Assembly: GCF_002865645.1 (NCBI RefSeq)
Contig: NW_020194708.1
Span: 124,001-188,000 of the forward strand
DNA from: Hyaloscypha bicolor E
Taxonomy: Eukaryota; Ascomycota; Leotiomycetes; Helotiales; Hyaloscyphaceae
Direction: 5' to 3'
Length of the DNA: 64,000 nucleotides
A program made the position numbers and the translations under genes. Shown in pieces: positions 1 through 14,600 of the stretch. Numbering within the stretch: the stretch's first letter is position 1; each line of letters opens with the position of its first letter. The notes under the pieces are model-generated. The model had not been told where the DNA came from, ran no database searches, and saw only the letters and a list, made by a program, of their open reading frames with translations.

Positions 1-3000
1 TTTATACTAAATTATAATATATTATTATTATTATTACTATTAATAATAATATTATAAATAGAATTACTATTACTATTTTTTTTTTAGTTTTATTATAAGT
101 TTTATTATTTATTTTAATTCCGAAATAAAGCCTCGGGAATTCCTTACTAATTAAAAAAGCTTATAAATAAAAATAAATTAATAGCTAATAGTCTAGTTTT
201 ATAAATATAATTAAATAATATTTATTATATAATAATAATAAAGTTCTTTATTTCCCGATCTTAATAAAACTATTTATTTTTATAATTTAAAAAACTTATT
301 TTTTTATAATTATTTTTTTAAAAGTTTTAAAAGTATTCTTATATAAAATAATATAATACTTTTTAGGAAATATATCTAGTAGCCTAAATAATAGCTAGTA
401 ATATAAACTCGAATACTATAATAAATTTAGTTATATTATTACTACTATTATTTCTATTTAGCTTTTTTATAAAAAATTCCAGTATATTTACTTTATTTAT
501 AAGCTTAATTTTAATAATATTATATTATTTAATTAGTTTAAAAGCTATAGATCTATTTTATATTATTATAAGAATTAATTTATTAGAATATTATAGAAAA
601 TATATTATAAGTAATTATAAATTCCTATTACTAATACTATTTATTTATTTATCTTAATTAGTATTTTAAGCTTTAATAAAAAAGCTAGTATTATTTAAAT
701 TATTTAGTATAAGAACTTATTTTCTTTTTCTATTATTAAATAACTAGTTATATATAAGCTAGAAAATATTAGCTATTAGATTTTATTATTTAAATATCTT
801 AATATAGTTTAGTATATTTCGAAAGCTTTATTTAAATTAAATAGTATTATTTATATAAATTTATAATATTTATATTTTTAGTAAATAGTCTTATATTTAA
901 TAAATATATTTAATAATAAGCTATAATTTATTTTATAGTAATTAGTTATTTATATTTAATAAAGTATTTATATTTATTTTATACTATTTAAGCTAATAAA
1001 TATATTTCTAATAAATCTAATTAAGTATTTCTTATTTAATAAAATCTATTTTATAACTAAAGAATATAATAACTAACGGGTTTAATAGAGTTTCTAGTTA
1101 TTCTAGAATAGGCTATTATTAGTATTAGTTTATTTAAGTCCTTATAATTTACTAGAAGAAGTATAATAATAGAAAATAATATTAACTAAATTATTAATTA
1201 TTCCGGTTTAGAAACCGGTATTAATAATATTAAAAGATATTATAAATATTATTATAGTAAAATAGTCTAATAATAAAGAAGTTAATAATAACTAAATTAA
1301 TTAATATTATTAGTAATTCTTAGATATAATAGGTATTATTATTCTAATAATAAAATAAAACTAATTAAATTTCTATTCTAGTTATTTAAATAAAAAATTT
1401 ATATCTTATTAATTAGATTAATAATAGTAACTAAGATATATATAATAATAGTAATAAGCTAGAATAAATAAGCTATAGTTTATATCTAGAAAATATAAAG
1501 AATATATATAATAAGAATAACTATAATAAAATTATTAAAATTAATTCTAAAAATAAAAAAAAAGTTTCTAAAAATATTACAAATAAATTAATATATAATA
1601 ATAAAATATAAATAATAGAATATAAATAATAGTAATAGAATATAGATCTTATAATAGTCTTATTATAGGAAAAAGATAGTATTATTTAGGAATAAAAGTA
1701 ATAGTTATATAAAATAAGGCTAGTAAGACTAGTAAGGCTAGAAATTATATATTACTTATTAAGAATAATTAAGTTATATAACTAATTATTATATTTTATA
1801 AATAATTCTAACTAAAATATATAAATTCAGAATATTAATATAATAGTAATCTTATTTAAGTATCTAAAAAACTAAATAAAACTAATATAATTATAGCCTA
1901 AAACCCGAGTTTATTATATATAGAATAATATAAATTAAAATAAGAATATACTAAAAAGTATTATTTTTTTATTAGTTTTCTATTAAGAAGCTACTATTTT
2001 ATTAATATTTCTAATTAAATAATAATAGATATAGTTTATCTAGATTTCTTTAAAAGAATATTTTAATACTTATTTCTAGTAATATTAATTATAATAATAA
2101 GTTATTAAACTTCTACTTTAATATTTATTTTAAAAGAAAAATAATAAGAATATTAGTATATAAACTAATAAAATTCATTTTTAAATATAATTAAATTAGT
2201 TTATTTATTAATTCCTATATTAGCTTATTTCTTAGCTTAGTTATATTATATATAAGTTAAAGATCTTTATTTAGAATTAGCTATTATTAGTAATTAAACT
2301 CTAAATTATAGAACTTAATTATATACTTTTTATTAATTATATAATAATTTTATACTTTTTCTAAAAGAAAACTAGAAATTAAATAATAATTATATAATAT
2401 TATAAAAATATATATTTTCTTTAATTCTCTATAAAATATAAATAAAAAGAAATATAAGTTATTATATATTAAATCTTATTATAAATCTATTAATATTTCT
2501 AGAAATATAAAGCTTATTTTATTAATTCTAGTATATTTTTCTAGCTTTTATATACTTACTAGCTTTGTCTTATTTAGCTTAATACCTGCTAATTTATTAC
2601 TTCTATTTCTATATTATTATTTTACTAATAAAGTAAATTTATAAGATTAATTATATTTATAAATATATTTAGATATTTTTTCCCGAATACTATTTCTCTA
2701 AGCTATAATACCTACTAGTAAATAGCCTTTATTTCTATATACTTGCCTTACTAATAGAATAATATTATAAGATTAATTATATTTATAAATATATCTAGAT
2801 ATTTTTTTTCAAATACTATTTCTTTAAGGTATAATATATACTAATAAATAGCCTTTATTTTTATATTCTTATTTTACTAGTAAAGCGAATTTATAAAGCT
2901 ATTTATACTTATAAATATATTAGAATACTATTTCTCTAAGCTATAATACTTACTAGCAAATAGCCTTTATTTTTATATACTTATTTTACTAGCTAAATAA

Positions 3001-4206
3001 AGTTATAAAGTTATTTATATTTATAAATATATAAGAATATTCTTTCTCGAATACTATTTCTATAAACTATAATACTTATTAATAAATAGCCTTTATTTTT
3101 ATATTTTTATCTTATTAATAAAATAAAATTATAAGGCTATTTATACTTATAAATAAATCTAAATACTTTTTCTTAAATACTATTTCTTTAAGCTATAATA
3201 TCTATTAGTAAATAGCCTTTATTTCTATATATTTATCTAATTAATAAAGTAATTCTATAATATTATATAATAATCTTAGTAAGTCTTTTATTTTATAAAA
3301 CCCTAGATTTAAAATAATAATAATATATTATATATAAAAAAAGATCTTATTTATATAGCTTTATTATTATATTAGAACTATAGAAAGATCTTTATAATTT
3401 ATTTTAGACTTTTTTTATTCTAATATTTCTATTTTTCTTTATATTTTAATTAATATATATTATATAATATTTTACTAATATGGCTTTTAATAAATCTAAA
3501 GGCTTTTAAGATATTAATTGCCTTTATTTTATTAAACTTAGAAATGAGAAATAGTAAACCTATTAAAATATTTTTCTTTTTAATATATAATATAAATACT
3601 ATATAATCTATTATTAATAAATCTTAGTACTCGATTTACTAGAATAAAATAAGCTATATTATAGTAATAGGATTCTTTATATTCTAATATCTTTTTATAT
3701 TCTTAAAGTTCTTATTTAATAATTTAATTATATTATTACTACTTCTTTTATGAATTCTAATATATTTAATAATAGTAATATTCTTAATATTAAAATATAT
3801 AGCTACTTATATAATTATAAATGAAAAGTTAATAAGAAATTCTAGTAGCTTTTTTATATTACTTTTATTATTTATAAGTTATTTATTCTAAAAACTTTAC
3901 TAGAAGAACTTACTAGATTTGTTATTATTTATTTTATTAATATTAATTATATTTAATCTAGTATATTTTATAATAGTTTTATAATCTCGAATTATAAATA
4001 AAATTATATTAAGTAAATTTAATAGAAAATACTAAGATAATATATTAGACCTATTATTTTTATTTTCTTAATAATAAAATATTTTAAAATTATTTATATT
4101 ATTAATAATTATAAGTTATTTTTTTATACTTTTCTAAAATAGCTTAGTTTTAACTAATCTTTTAATATTTATAGTATTTTCGAGTTCAGGAATATTAAAT
4201 TACTAT
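1..4206. repeat. RIP-degraded AT-rich block, no intact gene
   Basis: This stretch is almost entirely A and T. The few remaining C residues stand mostly before T, G or C, and CpA and TpG are nearly missing, which is the footprint of repeat-induced point mutation. No open frame of useful length survives on either strand. It is presumably old transposon sequence, but no family was recognised except for the tandem array described separately. It ends at the left LTR of the gypsy element beginning at 4207. Confidence 0.8.
2590..3270. repeat. Tandem array of about five 126-bp units
   Basis: A landmark word, aatagcctttattt, recurs at about 2721, 2847, 2959, 3085 and 3211, so the spacings are 126, 112, 126 and 126 bp. 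The rest of each unit also aligns, with mostly C/T and G/A differences. One unit lacks 14 bp. A 126-bp period equals 42 codons, a size seen in repeat proteins such as fungal WD40 or kinesin-light-chain-type TPR proteins. No repeat family could be recognised after the heavy mutation, so coding origin is only a guess. Confidence 0.8.
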
Positions 4207-4509
4207 TATAGAAAAGAAACTATAATAAAATAAAAACCTATATAAAGTATATTAGAATATAAAACATAACTTAATAATAAAACAATAAATTAAAAACATA
4301 AATAATAAAATATAAATAATATATAATATATAAAAGCTTAATTAATTAAATACTTATAAGAAATTATTTTTTAGGACTATAGAAAAACTAGTTTTCTTTT
4401 ATAATTTCTATAAGTTATATATAAAAAACTATAGCCTTTATTATATAACCTAAATCTTAAAACTACTAAAATAATATAATCTTTAAAAAATATAGCCTGC
4501 TATACTATA
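4207..4509 (-). repeat. 3' LTR of gypsy copy 1 (family A)
   Basis: This aligns over its full length with the reverse complement of the little-mutated solo LTR at 26517-26819. The differences are almost all G to A and C to T. The expected TGTGG start is seen as TATAG on the minus strand at the right edge. Confidence 0.85.
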
Positions 4510-7500
4510 TCTAATTCTTTATTTATTTATATTTATTATCTTTAAATAATCTTATTTTATATTTCTAAACTTATTTAAAAGTAATCCGAATTTACTTTAT
4601 TATATTTTTATATTAGATCTAATATAATTCTTTATATTAATTAGTATTTGCCTTTAATTATTATATAATTTCCGCCTTTATTACTAGATATTAAAAAGGC
4701 TTATTATAATAAATTATATTATAAATTATACTAATATATTTTAAATAAATAGCTTTTTTGAATTTTATATTATTTATAATATTCTTAAATTAATTTTTAA
4801 TAAAAGAAAAAAGCCCTAGATAAAAGGCTTTAATAATTTTATAAAAAAATTCTATTTTTATATATTTTATTTTTAATAATAACTAGACTTATTAGAATTA
4901 TAATAAAAGGCCTATTAAATAGTAAATTATTATTAAGCTATTCTTTAACTTATATATTATTCGAGAATTAATACTTGCCTATAATTTCAGACTTATAGAT
5001 TATTTAGCTAAAGATATTTATTTATCTAGCTAAATAAATTATATTCAAAGTCTTTTTTCTTATTACTTTTAATAAATATTCGCCTATTTCCTTAACTATT
5101 TCTGGCTTAAATTTATTAGAAATAGAAAAGTAATTAATATCTTTAAAAAATCTCTTATTAAAAATAGCGGCTTTTTTAAAATTTATAAGAAAAATATAAC
5201 TAATATTCTAATACTTTTTACTAAAATAGAATTTGCTATTTAAAGCTTTAGTAATAGCTAGATCTTTAGTATTATTTTTATATTAATTATAATTAATATT
5301 TCTAGAAATATAGTATTAGACTAGCTAAAAATAAATAACTAAATAAATAAGGTATTTATTTAATATCTTATAAAAGCCGAGCTATATTAATAGATTTATT
5401 ATTAAAAGTTAAGAAACTAAAATAAAGTAATTATTATTTAGATCTTTATATTTTAATATATTATTTTTTCGGAAATAGGATTATAGTATTTCTATTTTCT
5501 TTATTAAAAGCTTTTAAATACTAAGTTTCTTAATTTATTTTAGATAATTCTTTTTATAAATATAGTTATTTATATCTAAATTAGTAATATTAGACTTAGA
5601 AATAAAAACTATAATATTAAATTAGAACTATAAATTTAGGCGAAATTAATTAGAAATATAATATTTATATTTATGTTTTTTAATTTTCTGGATTTTAAAA
5701 AAGAAATTTTATATTTCTTTATTTATTTAAATAATAGAAATATATTTTTTGCCTTTAATAATTTTATAGATTTTAATAACTAGTTTTAGAATATTTTTAA
5801 TATCTTATATATTAATAGAAAAAATATTAATAAGCTATTAAATATATATTATATAAAGTATTTTGAGAAATCTATTAGTAATTATATAATATTCTTACTT
5901 ATAAATAGATTCCAAAATACTATTATATATTTCTCTAAAAATATATTTATTTTACTAAATAAGTATTAATTTCTATTTAGCTAATATTTTATAAATATAT
6001 TAGATACTTTTTTTAAGTTCCTCGAATTTAATATTCTTAGTTTTTTACTTTTTAGTCCTAGATATAAATACGGGAATTTTTCTAGATAATATTTTTCTTT
6101 TTAGAATAAAGAATTTCTTCTTACTTATTTCTTTATTTTTCTTAATTTTACTAGGCTTATATTTAGACTAGTACTCGGATTTTTATTATTTATTAAAAGT
6201 TTTAGACTTAGCTTATTCTCTATTCTTACTAGGTTTTTTTTATCTAATTATACTAGTTCTACTAGTTTTACTAGTAGATTTATTACTAGATTATATTAAA
6301 TTAGCTTTATTCTTATTAGCTAGATCTAATTAAGTTAAAGCTAAAGTTATAATAAAGGCTTATTTTTTAGGCTTATTTCGAAAAGTAGGAAAAGACTTAT
6401 TATTATAAATTTCTTTAATTAGAATTTTAAAAATATTAAAGATATATTATCTAATCTTGAAATTATTAGCTAATAGTAGCTTAAAAACTAATTCTCTAGG
6501 TTCCGAAATAGCTTTAGTATACTTAAGTACTTTAGTAATATCTAATTTAGTAAATATACTAGTATTCTAATATTTCTTATTTTTAATATATTCTAAAATA
6601 GCTTTATATACTAAAGCTTTTATTTTTAAAAAAAATATAACTTTTTATAAATATTTTTACTAAGGTTATTATAGATATTATTAATATATTAGCTAAAGGC
6701 TTTATTATATAATATAATTCTATTCTAACTTTTAGTATTAAGACTATTTATTATAGTCTTAATTTTATTAAGCTTTTCTTATTTGCTTTTTAGAATACCT
6801 TTAATAATATTCTCGAACTCTCTATTATTAGCTTAGTAATTCTTTAGTTTTTCCTTAATTAATTCTAGTCTAGTTTTATTTCTAATAAAGGTTTTCTATT
6901 TTAAGAGCTTATTATATATATTATTTAGCTTATCTAGAATATTTATATTAAATTTAGTAATTGTAGCTATCTTTTCTAGTATTAGTAAACTTTTTATAAT
7001 TACTTAAGTTCCTTTAATATTCTAAACTTTAATATTATTAATCTATAGGCTTTTAATAATATTATAGTTTATAAGAACTAGTTACTATATTTTACTAGCT
7101 TAAAGAATCTATTCTTTAACTATTTTATTATTTTTAAAGAATTATAAAAATATTATTAATATAATAATTAAAAGTTATAAAATTAAAAGTTCTTAAGATT
7201 ATAAGATTTTCTTTTAAATACTTTCTAAAGTAAAAAGTAAATTAGAATAACCCTGAATTATATAAAGATATTATATATATTTAAGTTTTTCTTTCTTTTT
7301 AGTAAGAAAATAAAACTAAAATAATAATATATATAATAGGGAAAATAAATATAATAATTAAATATATTTAAGGTAATATAGTTATAAATTAGAAATAATT
7401 ATAAAAAATAAAATATAGAATTAGGTTTTTATTATAGAAAAGAATATAAATATAATTTAAGAAATAATTAAGGCAAATTAAACTAAATAATAATATAAGA

Positions 7501-8406
7501 AAATAAAAAAGTAATATAATAGAAATATAAATATAATAATAATATCTAAAGTATTAGAATATAAAAGGAAATAATATAAATTTTATAATATGAATATATT
7601 TCAATCTTTTATTTATTTAGAAATATTTTTATTAATTTAAAGAATAATATAAAAGAAAGAAAATAATATAAGAAATATATAAAAAAATAAAATATATAAA
7701 TATACTAAAAATATTAAGAAAATATAAAATAAGTATTAATAGAGAAAAAGTTAGAATAATAGAATTAAGAAATAACTTAGAATAAAATATTACTTTTTTA
7801 AAAACTAATTTATATCTTTTCTAAAAGCTAATTATATTTATTTAGTATTTATTAAAATTAACTTTATATAATATAAAATATTTAATTAGTTAGGACTTTA
7901 AAATAATATTTATATCTATAAATATAATATTAAAAATATTAGGGTTTATAGAAAAAAGAATTATAAGATAATATAAATAAGATTTATAATACTATTATTA
8001 AGTTTAAAAGAGTTAATATTAAAATTAATATAGAATATAAAAAAATTAAGTATTCTAAATTAGTATTAAGAATATAATATTAAAAATATCTTTTTAATTA
8101 TTTAGATAATATTTAATAATAAGAAATAAATTAATAGTAAGAATTAGTAAATTATACTAGCTTTTTAAAAAAGTAATTAGTTTCCGGTAATAAAATAATA
8201 TTTTAACTAAGGAATAGATTTTATATCAAAGAAGTTTTCTTTATATAAAAATAGAAATATATAATATACTAGCTAAACTTTAATATATATCTTAAATATA
8301 GCTATAATTATATTAAAGAAAAAGTAGGTTTTCTAATATAAGATAGGCTTTAAATAAGTAGATCTAGTTTATCTAATATTTAAGAGATTTCCAGAATTAT
8401 ATATTA

Positions 8407-8686
8407 TATTACAAGTACAAGATCTAGGGCCTGGAAGGCATAATTAGACTGTCTCTATTTCGGTGGTTCAAAGCTAAAGAGAGAAGAGGATCTCGAAGGA
8501 GCCTCGGATCTAAATAATTACAAGCTGTATACGGGCCCACGTGCTAGCTTAAGCTCGGGGTCACGTGCAATAATCAGGTGACTACAGATGCCTCGCTCAG
8601 ATGCCAGATGCTTCTCTCAGATACCAGATGCCTCGCTAGCTCTAGTCTAACCCTTACTAGTATTATATATTATAATAATCATAACA
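8407..8686 (-). mobile_element. Young solo LTR (family B) inside gypsy copy 1
   Basis: This is an island of normal base composition in AT-rich DNA. On the minus strand it begins TGTTATG and ends TTGTAATA (a TG..CA pair with one change), is 280 bp long, and is flanked on both sides by the 5-bp duplication TATTA. The matching place in the inverted copy (near 51.5 kb) has a single TATTA-equivalent and no insert, so the empty site is seen directly. It contains two CACGTG E-boxes and imperfect 20-bp tandem repeats built on CAGATGC (about 8584-8638). It escaped most RIP, so it entered after its host element was mutated. A RIP-mutated relative is at 55905-56152. Confidence 0.85.
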
Positions 8687-11600
8687 TATTATTAAATATC
8701 TTTAGAAATAATTATTAGATTTAATAAGGTTTTCTTTTCTCTTATAAGACTTCTAGTTTAGCTATTTCGTTTATATATAACTTCTAATTAGGAACTTTAT
8801 TTAGATATTATAAAAAACTTATAATAGTAGTTTAAATTAAAGTCAAAATTTATAGATATTATAATTAAACTTTAGATAAGTATAAGCCGCAAGAATAGCT
8901 AGTTAAAAAGATAAATAGAGCTTCTAAAAGGTTTTTAGCTTAGTAAGAAATATATAAAAGGCTTCTTTTTTTTTTTTTTTCCTAATTTTATATATAGTTA
9001 TTATTTATTACTATAATTCGGAATTAAGAGTTTATAAAATAATTTCTTAATTTCCTACTTATTTTTATATTAAAAGAAATACTTTATACTCGATTTTTAA
9101 GATCTAGTAATATAATCTTATATTAAAAATACTATCTAGTAATAATAATTAGATAATAATAAGAAATAAATAATAATAAAACTTATCTAATTTCCAGAAT
9201 AATAATTTAATAATAATATTTTTTAAAAGTTATAAATAATAATTAAAAGAAAAAAATAAAAGATATATAAAAAACTAAAAGTAATAAGCCTTATTCTAGA
9301 GTAAGAAAAGCTTCTATTATTAGATACTTCTTTCTAATTCTTTATAAAGAAAATATATTTTACTTTTTCTAATTCTAGTAATTTTAGAATATATATAATA
9401 ATACTAGTAGTTTTCTTAATTTCCTAAATACTATTTTGCTTATGGTACTTTATAATTACTTTTTTTTCTAGTTCTATATCTGTTTTAAAATACTTATTTA
9501 TAAATATATATTTATTATTAATTTTGTTTTTAGGGAAATTCCAGAATTTGTTTCTTTTAATAAACTATTTAAGATAATTCCCGGTATATATTCTTTAGAA
9601 TATAATATTATTAAGCTTTTCTAGTATATAATATTCTTTTAATTAATTCATATATCTTATTCTATATAGACTAAATTAGTAATATAGTAGCTTTATATTT
9701 CTTGACTTATCTTAATTTATTAATTTAATATTATATATAAGAACTAGGTCTTTTCTAGAAATAGGCTTTAAATAAATCTAGTAAATAGTATTAAATTACT
9801 TCTTTTCTTTTTAGTATCTTTTATTCTTTTTTATTCTAGTTTTTTTAATAATTTATTTTTTATTTATATTTATTTTATATATATTTCTAGAAGTATTTCT
9901 CTATTATAAACTTTATTTTATTTAAGTATTCTCTAGGTTAGAAAGTATATTTTTATAGGTAATATAGCTTTTTTATTATAGACTATATAAAAGAAAGTAA
10001 ATTCAATTAGTTTATATATAGTAATTTAGTTAGTAAATAGAATATATAATAATAAATTTACTTAAAGCTTTTTTTTTTATTATAAGTATAATAAGTATTT
10101 AAATAATTAGTTAATATCTTTTTTTAATTATATTATTTCTTTTAGAATTATAGGTTAAAATAATAATTTTATTAATTCCTAACTTATTAAATTCCTGAAT
10201 TACTACTTCTTTAAATTCTAATTTATTATTTATCTTAAGCTATTTAAATAAACTATATTTATAAATAATTTCTTCTTAAATAAACTTAGTAATTTTCTTA
10301 CTTGTTAGATTCTTTAAAGATCTAGCTTTAATCTAGTCTAAGAAGTTATTTCTAGTAATAATTAATAAGTTATATTTTTTATAGTCTAGTAATTTAATTA
10401 TATTAATTTTAAGATAATAGAAAAGAAATATAGCTTTTATTAAATATAAAGCTTTTTCTTATTTTCTTTTATTCTTATACTAATAGATTTTATAAGTACT
10501 AATATATTTTTATATATAGTTATAGTAACTTTTCTAATAATAATAGCTAGTTATTAAATAAAAAGTGTTTTCTTTTCTAGTATATCTAATTTTATTATAT
10601 AGTTCTTTAATAATAATCTTTCTTTATTCTTAATTATTAATAATAAATTAAAATAAATATACTTTAGATATAATTCTCTATAATAATTAATTTCTTATAT
10701 TATAATTTAAAGCTTTTTTATTTAACTTTCGAAACTTGGCTCTAGATATTTCTTTTAGTCTAGAAAGTATTATAAGATATTATATAATATTCTAGTATTA
10801 TTTAGAATAGTTATTATTTAAGAAATTTAATAAAATAATTAGATTATTAAGTAAAGTATAAGAGTTAATATTATTATTTACTATTTTATTAGAAGTTATA
10901 TATAAAAGACTATAGCCTTTATTATATAACTTCCGGATATTATTATTTTTTAATATTACTAATTTGCTTTTAGATATAATAAAGTTTAATTATTAATTTC
11001 TAGTAATTAAATACTATTATTTAAATATCTAGTAAAAGTTTTAGTAATCTAATTTCTTAAAATAATATTATATAACTAAACTAGAACTATTTTCTTTAAT
11101 TAAACTTTCTATCTAATAAGTATTATTCTAATAGTATTAAGCTTTATTACTAACTATTTATTAGTGTTTTTATTATCTTTAGTATTACCTTCTTACTATA
11201 AGTATTTTAATATTCTATTAGTAATAATATATTTAGTTTCTTTAATATACTTAATTTTAAAATTAAATAATTAAATTCATATTAGCTAGTAAATAACTAG
11301 AGCTTTAAGAAAATCCACAGCCGCTTTACTTAGCTATATAACAAGTATATTAGTATTTAGTTTAAAGATGAAATAAACTTTATATAGCTAGAATTATATT
11401 TTCTATAAATACTTTATTAGCTCTTAGTATTTTCTTTTAGTAATATTATATTTTTATTTAGTATTATTTTAGATTTTAGATTTATATTATATAATTTTCT
11501 TTTTTCTTTTATTATTATATTAACTAAAAGTTCCGTTCTATTTATTTAGGCTAGTATTTACTACTAATATAATTATTCCCTAATTTTCTAATAGATTATA

Positions 11601-14600
11601 ATATAACTTATAAAGTATTAGAATAATAATAAGCTTTTCTTAAAGAATTTATATAGCTAGTATTTATTTATTACTTTAGTCCTATATTATATCTTTTCTT
11701 ATTAAGTAATAAATAAGTTTAGTAATAATTATAAAGCCTTTAATTCAAATATAATAATAAATAATAATTCTAATAAATATTTTACTTTTAGTTATATTAT
11801 TATAATATTCCTATCTTAAAGATCTTAGTAATTCCTGAGCTTAAAGAGCTTCTTTTAAGTACTTTATAAATAAAGCTAATAATAATTATATTATTATAAT
11901 AGAACTATAATTTTTCTCTAATACTAATTCTAGTTTATTTAATTTTATCTAAGATTATATTTAGGTTTTAAAGATATTTAAATATAAAATACCGAATTTC
12001 AGATAAAATAAGCTATTTATTATAGTTTATATAAGGTTTCTTAACTCTAATATTATTTATAAATAATATAGTAATTTTAGGAAATAGATTTTCTAGAATA
12101 GTTATAATAATTTATATAAATTATATAACGGAATTAGTAGCTCTCTAAAATAATATAGTTATTTTTAATAGCCCTAGAAATATTATAAATATAATTAAAT
12201 CTTTATTATAAGTATCTAGTATAAGTTAATTATATCCGGAAAAAAAATTAATTAAAGAAATATAAATATATCTAGTAAATTCCTTTAAGATCTTATTAAT
12301 AAATAAAAGTAAGTTAATATCTTATAGAGTTACTAAATTCATTTTTATAATAGTATTAATTAGTCTATAAGTTCTAGTAACTTTCTTTATAACCAAGAAT
12401 TATAGATTTTAGTAAGATTTATTATATTTCTTAAAAACTTTATAATCTAAATATTTTAATAATATTTTTACTATTACTAGTATTAGAGCTTTAGAATATA
12501 AGGAATTCTTTTTTTACTAGGCCTTATATTTAATAATCTTAATTAAAATAAATAAGCTAATATTTTTATAAACTTTTCCTATTTCTTTTTAATTAAATAT
12601 AATTATATTTTCTTAATTAATTATTAATTCTTGAAATATAGCTAGTTTCTTTTTCTAGAGCTAGTTACTAATATCTAATTATTTAAGATATTTCGGAATA
12701 AGTTATAAATCTTTTAGAATAGCTAATATTTTTAATAAAAAGTAATTCTTATATTTTCTAGTATATTTTTATAAATATTCTTTAGCTTTAGATTTCTTAA
12801 ACTAGTCCGGATATTTATTAGGGCCTTTTCTAGTTCTATTATTAGTATTTACTAGTTAAATCTTCTTATTTTTTATTTTATATATTTCTATAACTAGAAA
12901 TAAATTATAATTATTATTTTTTTCTTTAAGTATTATAGTTATTTTTACTTAATACTTTTTTTATTTCTTTTTTTATCAAATCCGGAACTATTCTTAATAA
13001 TACTCTAATTAGAGCCTTTTCTATTTTAGTTTCCCTAAAAATATTATTAATTTCCTAAACTTCTAATTCTAAAATAAAAGAATTTATAAGAAATCCCGGT
13101 ATTTTCCTATTTCTATTAATATTATTACTAGTTATAATATTAGGTTCTATTTTTCTTCTTTACTTTTAGTTTCTTATTTTATATTACTTAATTCTTTAAT
13201 TCTAGAAGCTTAATACTCTTAAACTATTACTTTTTTCTATTTCCCGATATTTTATAAAAATAGAATAATTATAATAATATAAATATTCTAGTTATTTTTA
13301 GAATTAGTAAATCTTTTATTTTATAAACTATTACTTTTATATATAATTCTTATTTTTATTTTTACTAAGAATAATTAATTAAATAGAATCTTTAAAGCTT
13401 TTTTAACTAGGAGAAATATATTTTTATATCTTATTTTATTTATAACCTTAGCTCTAAGTTTTACTATTTCTATAAATTTAAATTTAATTCTAATAATAGT
13501 AAATATTTAATAATCTATAATATTATATATTACTTTACTAATATTTCTAGAAATTCTTTTAAGAAAAATATTAATTTTAGTTTTAGTATCAATTATTTCT
13601 TTATATTTATTATTTCTTTAAAATATTTAAAATATGAATTAGAAATATAGAAATTATATAATATATTTATAAACTAGTAATATTCGAATATTAATACTAT
13701 TATTTTTAAATTAAATAATTTTATTAGTATTAAGTATCTAAACTAGTATTTCTAATTCCTTAAATATTTTATTTATTATATAAGCCATAACTACTAGCTT
13801 TATAAATATTCTAGTATATCTAATTATATTTAATATAATAATATTTTCTATTTATAAAATAATAAGATAAAAAGTATTATTCTTAATTTATTAATTCTAA
13901 AATATAATAGCTAGATCTAGTATTTTTAAGATATTAATAAATATTCTTATTTTCTTCTAAGTTTTTAGAAATAGAATAATTCTTTTTTTTAGTAATCTTA
14001 TTAGAATATTATTAATTTTAGAAGTTCTATACTTATTATAATTAAAAGTATACTAGATTCCTAATTTATTTTATTTATTTCCGGAAGTATTAATATCTAT
14101 ATTCTTAGCTAGGCTATTTTCTTATTTATTATTTCTTAAAATAGTATTTTTCTGGTCTCTTATATAAAATAGCTTTTCTTTTATTCTAGCTCGTTTTTAG
14201 AAAGCCTTTTTAGCTATTTCTATTTCTTTTTCTTTTTTCTTAATAAGAAACCCGTTATAATATTAATAAAAATATTATTTATAGCTAAATCTTAGTATTA
14301 TTTATTAATTCTAGAACCTAAAATATTAGTAATTCTAATATAATTTCCTTTAAGGCAAAGTAGTTATTTAGCTTCCCTAGATATAACTTATTTATTTCTA
14401 TATATAAATCCCGGTTAGCTAGTTTCTTTTTCTCTTTCTTATTTAATAAACTAGGTATTTTCTATTAATTTCTAGATATTTTTAAAAAAAGTATTTAAGT
14501 TATAATTAAATTTGCCTTTTTGAACTTAGGAAATAATTTAATTAAACTACTAGTACTTACTAGTAAGGAAAAAGAAAATATTTTCTTATTTAGGCTTAAA

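Noticed and set aside
2590..3270. CRISPR-like or centromeric array
   Set aside because: Units abut without spacers, are 126 bp long, number about five, and occur in a fungal context.
8400..8672. First reading of the young LTR as 8407-8665 with a 7-bp TATATTA duplication
   Set aside because: Comparison with the empty site in the inverted gypsy copy shows that the element runs to 8686 with a 5-bp TATTA duplication and proper TG..CA-type ends; the 7-bp match is an AT-rich coincidence.
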